The position numbers and the translations under genes are program-made. Shown here in pieces: positions 25,039 through 33,402 of a stretch of 64,000 bases of DNA. The DNA is from Rhodoblastus sp963804045 (GTDB taxonomy: Bacteria; Pseudomonadota; Alphaproteobacteria; Rhizobiales; Beijerinckiaceae). Below the pieces are notes generated by a model. It searched no databases. It saw nothing but the letters and a program-made list of their open reading frames with translations, and was not told where the DNA came from. Each line of letters opens with the position of its first letter. Position 1 is the stretch's first letter. The stretch spans positions 1 to 64,000 of the forward strand of contig CAWDOR010000021.1 in the NCBI GenBank assembly GCA_963804045.1, written 5' to 3'.

Positions 25039-26967
25039 GTGAGCGGTTCGTCTGACAAAACACCATCGCCCGCACAAAAGATCATCGCGGAAGCGATCGA
25101 AAACGCGCCAGTCTTTTCGCCTTTGGATTCGGAAACGACCAATGCAGCGCCAGACGCAGCGCCAGCGGCCAAGCGAGGCCGGGGACGGCCAAAGCGCGAC
25201 GTCAAGGCCGATACCAGCGCGCAAGACGCCAACGCCAGCGCAGCGCCCGCGCAGGGCGATTCTGGCGCGGTTTGGCCGCCGCAATTTGAAATGCGCGAAG
25301 ATGGTCTTTGGCATTGCCCGAAAAATCAAAACCCGTCCTGGCTTTCCTCGCCGTTCGAAGTTGCTGGCATGGTTCGCACTTCGGATGGGCTGGGCTGGTC
25401 TCTCTGCGTGACGTTCGATGATCCTGACGACAACGAACAGACTTTGACGGTTCCCTATGCCGAATTGCAAGGCGACGGCTCAGCGGTCCGCCGCCAGTTC
25501 GCGGACAAGGGCCTGTCGATCTCAGGCAACCGCGCCAGCCGGGAGAAGTTCGCCGAGGCGCTGGCGAGCGTCCGCACGGCTCGCCGCCTTTTGCTGGTCG
25601 GTCAAACCGGCTGGACCGACAATGGCGGGGCATTCGCCTTGCCTCATCGCACCATCGCCGGTCCAGACGCCGAGCCGGTTGTTTTCGAAGGCCGCGCGCG
25701 CGGCGCCCATTTTGGCGAAGCCGGCGACCTCGCCGGCTGGCGCGCGAACGTCGCAGCGATGGCGGCGGGGCAGGACAGGCTCTTGCTATCGTTGGGCCTC
25801 GCGTTGGCGGGGCCGCTGCTGGAGCCTTTGGGACTCGACGGCGGCGGCTTTCATCTGGTCGGCGGCTCCAGCATTGGCAAAACCACCGCCGAGCGTATCG
25901 CCGGGTCTGTTTGGGGCGGCGGCGGCGCGCTGGGATTTGCGCAAAGCTGGCGCGCGACTTCAAACGCGCTGGAGGGCGTCGCCGCTCAACACAACGATTG
26001 CTTTTTGGCGCTGGACGAAATCGGGCTCATTGAGCCGCATGATTTGAGCGCGGCGGCCTATGCCCTGGCGGGCGGCCAAGGCAAGGGCCGTATGCGCTCC
26101 GATTCCGAAATGCGAAACCGGACACGCTGGCGCATCGCCATTCTGTCGAGCGGCGAGCTATCGCTTGTGGCGCGCATCGCCGAAGGTTCGCGCGCCAACA
26201 AGGCCCGCGCCGGGCAAGAGGTTCGCATTGTCGATTTGCAGGCGGACGCCGAGCGCGGACATGGGATTTTCGATCATCCGGGCGCAACCGGCAACGCGCG
26301 CGACCTGGCGGACGCGATTCGCGACGCGACCAAGCAAAATTACGGCGTCGCCGGGCCGGCTTTTGTCGCCGTGCTGGTGAGCCGTCGCGCCGACACCATC
26401 GCCGCCGCGCGCGCGATCATGAAAGCTTTTCAGTCCGAGCATGTGCCCGAAGGCGCTAACGGCCAAGTCGCGCGCGTGGCGCAACGCTTCGCACTTGTCG
26501 CGGCGGCCGGCGAAATCGCCATAGGCGCGAACATCTTGCCATTCGAATCCGGGGCTGTGCTGGAGGCATCGGCGCGGCTGTTCAAGGCGTGGATCGCCGC
26601 GCGCGGCGGCCTTGGCGCGAGCGAGGCCCGCGCGGCCGTGGATATGATGCGGGCATTTATCCAGGCGCATCAAAAGGCGCGATTTATTCGCCTTGACGAT
26701 GGAGATGGCAAATCCAATTCGTTCCGAGTCCAGATGGCGGCCGGCTATTACAGCAACGCCAAGGGGCGGTTCTATTTCATGGACGCCGGTTTCGCCGAGG
26801 CATTGGCGGGCCTAGAGCGCCGCGCCGCCGCCGAGGCTCTTTTTGCCGCCGGCTTTTTGTTGAAATCGGCCGAAGGCAGAACCAAGCGCTCCGAACGCAT
26901 TGGCGCTCGAACGCAACGCGTTTTCGTCATTTCGGACAAGATCCTTGAGGGCGACGATAATGTCTGA
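25039..26967 (+). CDS. DUF927 helicase-like replication protein
   Basis: 642 residues from a GTG with AGGAGAG upstream. After a disordered Ala/Pro/Lys-rich N-terminus (1-75, including KRGRGRPKR, an AT-hook-like motif) comes the DUF927 domain (~85-380): GLGWSLCVTFDD, then a P-loop (LVGGSSIGKTTAERIAGSVW), Walker B-like FLALDEIGLI and a sensor ILSSGELSL. The C-terminal third is a helical DNA-binding region. DUF927 proteins are P-loop ATPases found with primases in mobile elements, so it is probably the replicative helicase. It is followed immediately by two coupled genes ending in a primase. Confidence 0.85.
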   Translation: MSGSSDKTPSPAQKIIAEAIENAPVFSPLDSETTNAAPDAAPAAKRGRGRPKRDVKADTSAQDANASAAPAQGDSGAVWPPQFEMREDGLWHCPKNQNPSWLSSPFEVAGMVRTSDGLGWSLCVTFDDPDDNEQTLTVPYAELQGDGSAVRRQFADKGLSISGNRASREKFAEALASVRTARRLLLVGQTGWTDNGGAFALPHRTIAGPDAEPVVFEGRARGAHFGEAGDLAGWRANVAAMAAGQDRLLLSLGLALAGPLLEPLGLDGGGFHLVGGSSIGKTTAERIAGSVWGGGGALGFAQSWRATSNALEGVAAQHNDCFLALDEIGLIEPHDLSAAAYALAGGQGKGRMRSDSEMRNRTRWRIAILSSGELSLVARIAEGSRANKARAGQEVRIVDLQADAERGHGIFDHPGATGNARDLADAIRDATKQNYGVAGPAFVAVLVSRRADTIAAARAIMKAFQSEHVPEGANGQVARVAQRFALVAAAGEIAIGANILPFESGAVLEASARLFKAWIAARGGLGASEARAAVDMMRAFIQAHQKARFIRLDDGDGKSNSFRVQMAAGYYSNAKGRFYFMDAGFAEALAGLERRAAAEALFAAGFLLKSAEGRTKRSERIGARTQRVFVISDKILEGDDNV

Positions 26968-27271
26968 ACCGGCTCCTAAAACGGCCGCCTGGGCTTATGC
27001 GAACCGGCTGCTTGACGGCCTCGCGGCAAGCCTTGGCAACAAGTCCAGGGCGCGGCTCGGCGGCGTCGATCTGGACGATTGGCAAGAGCGCGCGGCGATC
27101 ATGGAATATGACGGCGGCCTGTCTCGCGAGGCCGCCGAGCGCTTCGCCCGCATCTTGGCCGAGCTTGGGCCTGCGTCGCCGCCTGAGGCGCTTGCGGCTT
27201 TCGACGGGCAGTTACGAGCTTTGGACGCGCGGCCGGCGTCTGCGGCCTCGGCAAGGGCGCGGCGCGCATGA
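26960..27271 (+). CDS. Small protein between helicase and primase
   Basis: 103 residues from the ATG at 26960, which overlaps the DUF927 stop by eight bases; its own stop overlaps the primase start (ATGA). The middle carries DDWQERAAIMEYDGGLSREAAERFA, here cited in two parts: DDWQERAAIMEYDGG and LSREAAERFA. I recall this motif in short proteins beside primases in alphaproteobacterial elements. Translational coupling on both sides implies a fixed stoichiometry with the replication proteins. Function unknown; an accessory subunit is the simplest guess. Confidence 0.65.
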   Translation: MSEPAPKTAAWAYANRLLDGLAASLGNKSRARLGGVDLDDWQERAAIMEYDGGLSREAAERFARILAELGPASPPEALAAFDGQLRALDARPASAASARARRA

Positions 27272-28470
27272 TCGCCGATCCTGCTTTTTCCGAATGGATC
27301 GAACGCGCGCGGCGCGTGACTGTTCGCGCCGAATTGGAACGGCGCGGCCTTTGGTCGAACAAGATGGCGCGTGATTCTGGCGTTCCTTGCCCTGCTTGCG
27401 CAGGGCGCGACAGATTCGCTGTCAATGAAAAGCGCAACGTCTGGTTTTGCCGCGCTTCACAAAAGGGCGGCGACGCGCTGGCCTTGGCCGAATATCTCGA
27501 CGGTTGCGACTTTCTGACGGCTGTCGAAACCGTTTCAGGCGAGCCGAGGCCGCGCGGCCGTGGCGAGACGCCTCAGGAGCGGGACGCGCGCGAGGCTCGC
27601 CAGCGGGATCGGCTGGCGCGGTTGAAAGACGAACAGGCGCAAGCTGACGCACGCATAATCAATTGGCGCGAAGCCGAGCGCGCGCGCTGTCACGCGATTT
27701 GGCGCAACGCCGCGCCGATTGCCGCTACACCTGTTGAAAGCTATTTGCGGCGGCGCGGTTGCGAGGCTCCAGAGAGCGCGCGGCTGCGCTTCGTCGCCGA
27801 TGCGCCGTACTGGCATAACAGCGCGGTCATTGCCCGCGCGCCAGCTATGATCGGGGCCATGATCGGCCCTGACGGCAAATTCTCGGGCGTCCATCAAACC
27901 TTTCTCGACCTGGCGACGCCCAAGGGCAAGGCCGCGGTATTCGATCCGGCGACAGGCGAGGCGCTGGACGCCAAGAAAACGCGCGGCTCATGGAAGGGCG
28001 CGACTGTCGCCTTGTTGCGCGTTGACGCGCCTCGGCGGCTCTTTCTCGGCGAAGGAATCGAAACGACGCTATCAGTCTTGAACGCGTTGCGCGCCTCGCG
28101 CTCGCCGTTGCTCGATGGCGCTGAATTCCATTCGGCTTGCAATCTCGGCAACATGGCTGGCGTTGCCGCTGATCGCCAGCCGCATCCTTCGCAACGCATC
28201 AAGCGTAAGGACGGGCGCGACGGTGGCCCGCGCAAGGTGCCGGGCGCGACGCCAGCGCCAGCGGCCGAAGATCATCCGCTTGTGCGCCTGCCCGATGGCG
28301 TCGCCGAACTGTTCCTCTTAGGCGATGGCGACGGGGACCAATTCGCAACCGATCTCGCAATGCGCCGCGCGGCTCGCCGGTTCTTGCGCGCCTATCCTGG
28401 CCTTGTCGTTCGCGTTGCGATGGCTCCAGCCGGTAAGGACTTTAACGACGTTTTGCTTGATCCGGCATAG
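27268..28470 (+). CDS. CHC2 zinc-finger/Toprim DNA primase
   Basis: 400 residues. The N-terminal zinc-binding domain reads CPACAGRDRF and VWFCRASQKGGD, with three of four expected Cys (the fourth position is Ser), then a helical linker (~95-150) and a Toprim-type core: RLFLGEGIETTLSVL with the catalytic Glu, and LFLLGDGDGDQF with the DxD-like acidic cluster, ending GKDFNDVLL. It should synthesise primers for the island's own replication together with the DUF927 ATPase. The third gene of a tightly coupled set, directly upstream of the iteron array. Confidence 0.85.
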   Translation: MIADPAFSEWIERARRVTVRAELERRGLWSNKMARDSGVPCPACAGRDRFAVNEKRNVWFCRASQKGGDALALAEYLDGCDFLTAVETVSGEPRPRGRGETPQERDAREARQRDRLARLKDEQAQADARIINWREAERARCHAIWRNAAPIAATPVESYLRRRGCEAPESARLRFVADAPYWHNSAVIARAPAMIGAMIGPDGKFSGVHQTFLDLATPKGKAAVFDPATGEALDAKKTRGSWKGATVALLRVDAPRRLFLGEGIETTLSVLNALRASRSPLLDGAEFHSACNLGNMAGVAADRQPHPSQRIKRKDGRDGGPRKVPGATPAPAAEDHPLVRLPDGVAELFLLGDGDGDQFATDLAMRRAARRFLRAYPGLVVRVAMAPAGKDFNDVLLDPA

Positions 28471-29527
28471 CTCGCGCTGCGCCGTCCGGGCCGCGCCGGG
28501 GCCGGCTGGCGGCGTTCTTTCCGCGATTTCTTGGAATCGACAGGCTTGCGCTGGGCTGGCGGGGCCTTGGGGGGAAGGGGGTTTAAATCCTCAGCGAGGC
28601 GCTGCCCTGCAACCGGGACCCATCCCATTCGCAGATTTTTTATTGTGAGCCAGATTGTTTGATTAAATATTCAAGTTTGGGGTGTTTCACAGGCTGTTTT
28701 TCAAACATTCATAAATAGTCGATTTATTTCAATACTTTATAACTTTTGAATTCAGAGAAATCATCAACGCCGAAAAATCCAAAATAATTCGCGCGCCGGG
28801 CTAATAATTCGATTTTTAGGCCAAAAAGCGCCCTGGCTGGCCTGCTTCGGAGGTCAAAAGGTGTGACAGTCACACCCAATGACCTCAAAAGGTGTGACAC
28901 ATTTTTGTAATTAGAACAGATGGTTGCTTGGACTGTCACACCTGTCACACCTGTCACACCTGTTTTCGAGGGGGGCTGGAGAGCGTAATTAAATCGGAAT
29001 ATTGGGAATATTCGCCGGCTCATATAAAATATAAAAACTTTAAATTAGGATATAAAACAGTCACTTAAGGTGTGACGGCTATTTTCTCCGATCTCTGCGA
29101 CTGTCCGAAATTAGGTGTGACAGGTGTGACAGGTGTGACAGACCTGCCTAAGGCTCAGAAAAAGCGGAAAAAAGTCCGTCACACCCTCGCCGGTAAGGCG
29201 CGCCGCGAAGGTGTGACAAGGTGTGACAGATTGGAACGACGGTGCGGCGCTCGACGCCGAAGCGCTGGCGGGCGTTGCGGCGCATGGCGCGGCCTGTCGC
29301 GAAAAAATCGGAAAGAATTCTGTCGCACCCTCGCCGGCAGGGCGCGCGCGGATCGTCACGCCCTGGCGGTGCTGTTCGCCCGGCTCGACGCCGAGGCGCT
29401 GGCGCGGATCGCCCCACGACCATAAAGCCGGACCTGATTGACTTGCCGGGCTGCGTCTCAAATCGTCGTGTTTTTTTGGGGTATGATCTCAAGTTCGAAG
29501 ATTCGCCGCTGTGGCAAGGAGTTTGAT
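28471..29527. other. Probable replication origin region, no convincing gene
   Basis: This 1-kb stretch contains about 200 bases of GC-rich sequence, then AT-rich DNA (28640-28800 and 28981-29060) and twelve or so copies of the 9-mer GGTGTGACA on either strand between 28860 and 29228. Open frames at 28724-29023 (minus) and 29072-29425 (plus) exist but their shared GVTGVTGVT stretch is just the repeat read in frame. Direct position after a helicase-primase set supports an origin. Confidence 0.6.
28860..29228. repeat. GGTGTGACA iteron array (origin-like)
   Basis: Exact GGTGTGACA copies at 28860, 28891, 29114, 29123, 29132, 29210 and 29220; exact reverse copies (TGTCACACC) at 28934, 28943 and 28952; one-mismatch copies at 28868 (reverse), 29069 and 29177 (reverse). 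Two groups of three perfect tandem 9-mers, 28934-28960 and 29114-29140, are in opposite orientation with AT-rich DNA between. The 9-bp step puts tandem sites almost on one helix face. The layout resembles the iterons bound by the phage P4 alpha primase-helicase (GGTGAACA type), but the binder here is unknown. Confidence 0.8.
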
Positions 29528-30233
29528 ATGTTTCAGCAAGATATTACGAACAAGCCAATTCGTGATTTTGTGTTTCCGGTTGGAAATGTGATTAATTCCG
29601 AGATTCGAGCTTCAAGGGACCGCGTTTTTCATTGGAGATGAGGGCTTCGCTCTTGGGGCCGCACATGTTGCCGCCGCTCTAAGCGCAGACGCCGCAGGGC
29701 TATTTGCGGATAGCAATGGCAAATGGGTGGCAATTAAGATTGAGAAGCAAGAGACGCATAAAGTTGAAGACGTGGCTGTTTTTAAGCTACAGGGTCATTG
29801 GCACTCAATTTGCGAACTTTCTTGTCAGCCGGAGCACGCTTCCTGTGACTATGAGCTTTGGACGTATCCTGAGCGGGTTGCCGAGGAATTGCGTTTTATG
29901 GCTCGAGGCGAAGACGAACTTAATTTGGTCAGGCCAGATTTGATCTACAGTCGCGGTTACGTTCGGCGCCGCATATCTCGTGAGCTTTCCGCGTCTGTAT
30001 TTCGCGGTAACTCGTTCTACGAATTAAGCGATGCTGCCGGATCGTGCAGCTCTGGCGGGCCGGTTATTAAGAAAAACCGTTCACAAGGCGCGTGGCCAGT
30101 TTTTGGCGTCTATATAGGCGAGGAGACTAGTTCGCACCACGTAGGATATGCAACGAGAGCAGAGTCGTTTCTTAATTGGAAACCAACAATTTTGGGCCGT
30201 CCTCTGGCGGAGGTTAAAGCTAGTCTGCGTTAG
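29528..30233 (+). pseudogene. Trypsin-like serine protease, frameshifted
   Basis: The ATG at 29528 has AAGGAG upstream. The first frame gives MFQQDITNKPIRDFVFPVGNV; homology then continues one frame over as IPRFELQGTAFFIGDEGFAL and on to the stop at 30233. Joined, the product is ~235 residues with the chymotrypsin-fold triad: His in GAAHVAAAL, Asp in VEDVAVFKL and Ser in GSCSSGGPV. One extra base in the ATTAATT stretch at 29590-29597 explains the break. No signal peptide is seen, so it would be cytoplasmic, like trypsin-like effectors in some anti-phage systems. It is island cargo between the origin and the resolvase; low GC. Either a decaying gene or a sequence error. Confidence 0.65.
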
Positions 30234-30572
30234 GCGCCTCTAATCTGCTTGCGGCGGCTTTCACCGCGCCACAGAGCGACGGGCCAGCCCCAACATGGCG
30301 GGGCGGGTGGTCGTGCCGCGATCATGCCGCGATCGTTGCCGCGCCGCCCCTGCTGGGTGGATCATCGCCGCTAGTGGCAGGGTCGCCGCCGTCGCCAAGA
30401 CGCTCGCCTGTTCGCTCATCGCGCCGCCGTCGCGCTTGACTTGAGGGCGCTGGCGCGGATTGCCACCGAGTGGCAATGCCAGCCGCCGCTCTCGACGCTT
30501 TGGCGCTGCGCCGGATCGGCTGCGTCTCGGCGGCGACCATCGCTCGGCCCGACGGCAAGGCGCTGGCGCTTT

Positions 30573-30690
30573 CTATCAATAGGGCAAGGGCTAGCGATAG
30601 GGTCGGCAAACCATCAAAGCGCCTATCACATAAATCGTTATTGACTTTTGATAGGCCATCTATCATCATGTCTGTAGGTTCATTGATAGG
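30573..30690. promoter_or_regulatory. Putative res site with three inverted-repeat subsites
   Basis: Upstream of the resolvase lie three pairs of inverted CTATCA/TGATAG arms: 30573-30600 (28 bp overall), 30621-30656 (GCCTATCA to TGATAGGC, 36 bp) and 30660-30690 (about 30 bp), separated by 20 and 3 bp. This spacing closely follows the I-II-III layout of Tn3/gamma-delta res sites. Subsite III ends ten bases before the resolvase ATG, so the enzyme would repress itself. Confidence 0.65.
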
Positions 30691-30700
30691 AGTTGTGGCA

Positions 30701-31249
30701 ATGTTGATCGGTTATGCAAGAACCTCCACCCTTGAACAGATCGCGGGCATAGAGGCTCAAGAGCGCGACCTTTCCGCCGCTGGCGTTGATCGCACCTTCC
30801 GCGAGCAAACAAGCGCCGTTGGTCCGCGCAAGCAGCTTGAGGCGGCCATAGACTTCGCCCGCGAGGGTGACACGTTGGTTGTGACGAAGCTTGATCGGTT
30901 GGCCCGCTCTGTCGCCGATCTCTGCGGCATTGTGGGCCACCTCGAAAAGAAGGGCGTCGCCCTGCGCATCCTGGCCATGGGTATCGATACCGGAACGCCT
31001 TCGGGCAAACTTATGCTCAACGTCTTCGGCGCCATTGGTCAGTTTGAGCGCGAAATCATGCTTGAGCGGCAGCGCGAAGGCGTCGCCAAGGCCAAGGCCG
31101 AAGGCAAATACAAGGGCCGTGCGCCGACCGCGCGGGCGAAAGCGGATGATATTCGCCGCCTCGACGGTGAGGGACTGACGCGCGACGCCATCGCCGTGCA
31201 GCTTGGGATCGGCGTTGCTTCAGTCTATCGCGTTCTGGCGAAGAGTTAG
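30701..31249 (+). CDS. Serine recombinase (resolvase/invertase family)
   Basis: 182 residues from the ATG at 30701, which has AGGAG nine bases upstream; a longer frame from 30470 runs through the res-like repeats and is not coding. The catalytic domain starts MLIGYARTSTLEQ with the nucleophilic Ser, then VVTKLDRLARSVADL, and the long E-helix GAIGQFEREIMLERQREG; the C-terminal HTH is DAIAVQLGIGVASVYRVL. It should bind the repeats directly upstream. On an element with its own origin it would resolve multimers, as on plasmids and Tn3 transposons; no transposase is present. Confidence 0.9.
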   Translation: MLIGYARTSTLEQIAGIEAQERDLSAAGVDRTFREQTSAVGPRKQLEAAIDFAREGDTLVVTKLDRLARSVADLCGIVGHLEKKGVALRILAMGIDTGTPSGKLMLNVFGAIGQFEREIMLERQREGVAKAKAEGKYKGRAPTARAKADDIRRLDGEGLTRDAIAVQLGIGVASVYRVLAKS

Positions 31250-31330
31250 GACACGCCCTGACGGGGGCTTGACCGGCGCTCGCGCGACCCCATTTGCAAG
31301 CCAGTCAGGACCATTTGGGGAGATATTGAT

Positions 31331-31534
31331 ATGCGGCAGTTCTTAGTTGGGACGCGCGGTTCGGTCGGATCGATGACGGGAAGAAGCGTTTATTCTGCCG
31401 CAAAGGCGCTTGAGCGAGCTGCCGAGATTCGTTCGGTTGGCTCTTCTGAAGTCACATTTGCCGATGCTGCGACGGGTCGCGCGGTGACTGAAGCCGAAGT
31501 GAAGCAAATTGCCGAAAAAGAACGCGGGGCTTAG
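31331..31534 (+). CDS. Small hypothetical protein near attR
   Basis: 67 residues; ATG preceded by GGGGAGATATTGAT. The sequence starts MRQFLVGTRGSVGSMTGRSV and ends TEAEVKQIAEKERGA, with no recognised domain. It lies 81 bases after the resolvase and is the last gene before attR. Confidence 0.5.
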   Translation: MRQFLVGTRGSVGSMTGRSVYSAAKALERAAEIRSVGSSEVTFADAATGRAVTEAEVKQIAEKERGA

Positions 31535-31544
31535 GCGCCTGGAC

Positions 31545-31602
31545 GTTCGGGCTTTGGCGCTAAAAGTCGCATAGATTCCAAAGCGCCCGCTCACGCCCGA
31601 AC
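31545..31602. repeat. Compound inverted repeat near attR
   Basis: GTTCGGGC (31545-31552) pairs with GCCCGAAC (31595-31602) and CTTTGG (31552-31557) with CCAAAG (31578-31583), giving a ~58-base hairpin just before attR. It may be a terminator without T run or an integrase/accessory site. Confidence 0.45.
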
Positions 31603-31641
31603 TTTGCATTAAGATATTGTTTTTGAATAATTATCTTAAAG

Positions 31642-31657
31642 CTATATCGCCCACCAT
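31642..31657 (+). repeat. attR core
   Basis: Exact second copy of the 16-bp tRNA-Val 3' end (ctatatcgcccaccat). It marks the right end of the island, 34 bases before the response regulator stop. Confidence 0.88.
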
Positions 31658-31691
31658 CCCCAAAAAAAACGCCGCCATTCCCCAAAAACAG

Positions 31692-32375
31692 TCAGAGACT
31701 GCCCTCGCGCAGCGAATAGCCGGCGCCGCGCACGGTTTGCAGCAGCGGCGCGTCAAACCCCTTGTCGATCTTGCCGCGCAGCCTGGAAATATGCACGTCG
31801 ATGACATTGGTCTGCGGATCGAAATGATAATCCCAGACATTCTCCAGCAGCATGGTGCGGGTCACCACCCGGCCCGCATGGCGCATCAGATATTCCAGAA
31901 GGCGGAATTCGCGGGGTTGCAGCACGATCTCCTTGCCGGCGCGAAAAACCTTGTGCTTCAGCCGGTCCATTTCCAGATCGGCGACGCGGTAGATCGCCTC
32001 CTCGCTTGAGCCTCCCGGCCGACGCCGCGCCAGGATTTCGACCCGCGCCAGCAGTTCAGCGAAGGCATAGGGTTTGGCCAGATAATCGTCGCCGCCCGCC
32101 CGCAAGCCTTTGACGCGATCGTCCACCTGGCCCAGCGCCGAAAGAATCAGCGCCGGCGTGTCGATTTTTTGCGCGCGCAAGCCGCCAATCAATGTCAGCC
32201 CGTCCATTTTCGGCAACATGCGGTCGACAATCAGCGCATCGAACCCGCCCGCCTCGGCGCGAGCATAGCCGGCGACGCCATCGGCGGCGGCCTCCGCCAA
32301 ATGGCCCGCCTCGCGGAAAGCCTTGACCAAATAGGCCGAAGCCTGGGGATCGTCTTCTATGATCAGTACGCGCAT
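31692..32375 (-). CDS. OmpR-family response regulator (orphan)
   Basis: 227 residues from MRVLIIEDD (ATG at 32375); the frame upstream has no similarity. The receiver domain has the acidic pair IEDD, the phosphoacceptor Asp51 in LIVDRMLP, and AKPYAF with the conserved Lys-Pro. The C-terminal winged helix reads LQPREFRLLEYLMRH, VWDYHFDPQTNVIDVHISRL and TVRGAGYSL. It is a DNA-binding transcription factor activated by phosphorylation. No histidine kinase is adjacent: downstream lies attR and, in the ancestral chromosome, the tRNA-Val gene, so it is an orphan or its kinase lies elsewhere. Confidence 0.92.
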   Translation of the reverse strand: MRVLIIEDDPQASAYLVKAFREAGHLAEAAADGVAGYARAEAGGFDALIVDRMLPKMDGLTLIGGLRAQKIDTPALILSALGQVDDRVKGLRAGGDDYLAKPYAFAELLARVEILARRRPGGSSEEAIYRVADLEMDRLKHKVFRAGKEIVLQPREFRLLEYLMRHAGRVVTRTMLLENVWDYHFDPQTNVIDVHISRLRGKIDKGFDAPLLQTVRGAGYSLREGSL

Positions 32376-32911
32376 GGCGCCATTATAGCAGAGCCGCCGG
32401 AAAACGGCAGGCCGAAGGCGACCGCCCCAGGACCGGCGCGCGACCCAGCCAGACAAAATCCGCGCGCGGGGTAGTCACGATGGGTTTCGGGACACAACAT
32501 TCTCGCTTGTCTCTCGGCTTCGGCCTTTCATCCGCTCCACAAGAAAACGCCGCTGAATTTATCGCCGCCCGCTTTGGAGTCGTCCCGATCTGAGCGGCGG
32601 CGGACCGAGCCGCCGGCCACGCCCCCCCTGAAAATCGTCCCAGCCTTGGCGCCGCGACGTGGCGTTCGCACGGCCAGCCCGGCGACTTATCATCGCGAAA
32701 CTTATGTACTGTTCCTACTTAAACTATGTATTCGCACGTCAACTTCGCACCAGCTCCGGCCTAGCTAGCCAACAAGACGATAACATTTTCAAATATTTCT
32801 AAAAAATTATCGCCACTTACTGAAATAATCCTAATCAGTAATTATATTCACTCCCGACAGGCCGGCCATTCTCTTAGAGTCAGAAGGTCATTTTGGTCGG
32901 ATTAGGGACAA
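32376..32911. other. 536-base intergenic region, nothing recognised
   Basis: No supported gene. The right half (32760-32870) is AT-rich and probably holds promoters for the divergent OmpR and XRE regulator genes. No strong repeats or terminators seen. Confidence 0.4.
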
Positions 32912-33241
32912 ATGGGCGATCTTCGCAAACGCTTTGGCGGCATGGTGGCCGCCCATAGACGACGATCAGGGATGACGCAGGGCGAGCTTGCGTCCTCGGC
33001 TGACATCAGCATCGACATGGTCGGCAAGATCGAAAAAGGCCACAGCGGCGCGCGTTTTCCAGTGATCGAACGCCTGGCGGGGGCGCTGGCGGTCGATCCA
33101 GCCGAGCTTTTTACCGTCCATCTGATCGACGGAGCGATCCGGCGAGGCGCCCTGCATGAAATCAGCGCGCATCTCGCCGGCCTGTCCGAGGCCGACCTGA
33201 AACGCGCGCTTCGCGTGCTCGTGGCCATGGCGTCGCCGTGA
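32912..33241 (+). CDS. XRE family transcriptional regulator
   Basis: 109 residues. An N-terminal Cro/C1 helix-turn-helix: RFGGMVAAHRRRSGMTQGEL, then ASSADISIDMVGKIEKGHSG, followed by ~40 residues ending LSEADLKRALRVLVAMASP. Short stand-alone XRE proteins of this type regulate their own or neighbouring genes; no ligand domain is present. It has a promoter-like AT-rich leader and no tight linkage to the dusA gene downstream. Confidence 0.8.
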   Translation: MGDLRKRFGGMVAAHRRRSGMTQGELASSADISIDMVGKIEKGHSGARFPVIERLAGALAVDPAELFTVHLIDGAIRRGALHEISAHLAGLSEADLKRALRVLVAMASP

Positions 33242-33402
33242 CGCGGGCGTTTCCCTGAGCCGGGTTTGGCTTCCTCCGCGCGTCGATGACGATTTCTTCT
33301 GCGCGTCTATGCCGATTTCCTGGCGGACAGGACGCTAAAGGCTGTGGTAGGAGGCTAGAAACTCCTTCTTACGGCTCCAGCCTGTTGGCGGACCATGACC
33401 TT

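Larger units (their letters stand above)
21016..31657. mobile_element. Integrative element in tRNA-Val, about 10.6 kb
   Basis: The 16-bp sequence ending the tRNA gene (21016-21031, ctatatcgcccaccat) recurs exactly at 31642-31657, bounding a segment with an integrase next to attL. Cargo includes a repressor with operators, an HTH protein, a DUF927 helicase-like protein, a primase, an iteron array, a trypsin-like protease, a resolvase with a res-like site and several unknown small genes. Parts (22804-23590, 28640-29060, 29520-30230) are visibly lower in GC than the flanks. No structural phage genes or conjugation genes are seen, so it is a satellite-like or plasmid-like island whose mobility probably depends on a helper. 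Confidence 0.88.

Noticed and set aside
28860..29228. CRISPR-like repeat array
   Set aside because: Units are only 9 bp, in both orientations, partly without spacers, and no cas genes are present.
28724..29425. Two opposite frames sharing GVTGVTGVT
   Set aside because: The shared peptide is the in-frame reading of the GGTGTGACA repeats; lack of a ribosome site and the repeat structure favour an origin.
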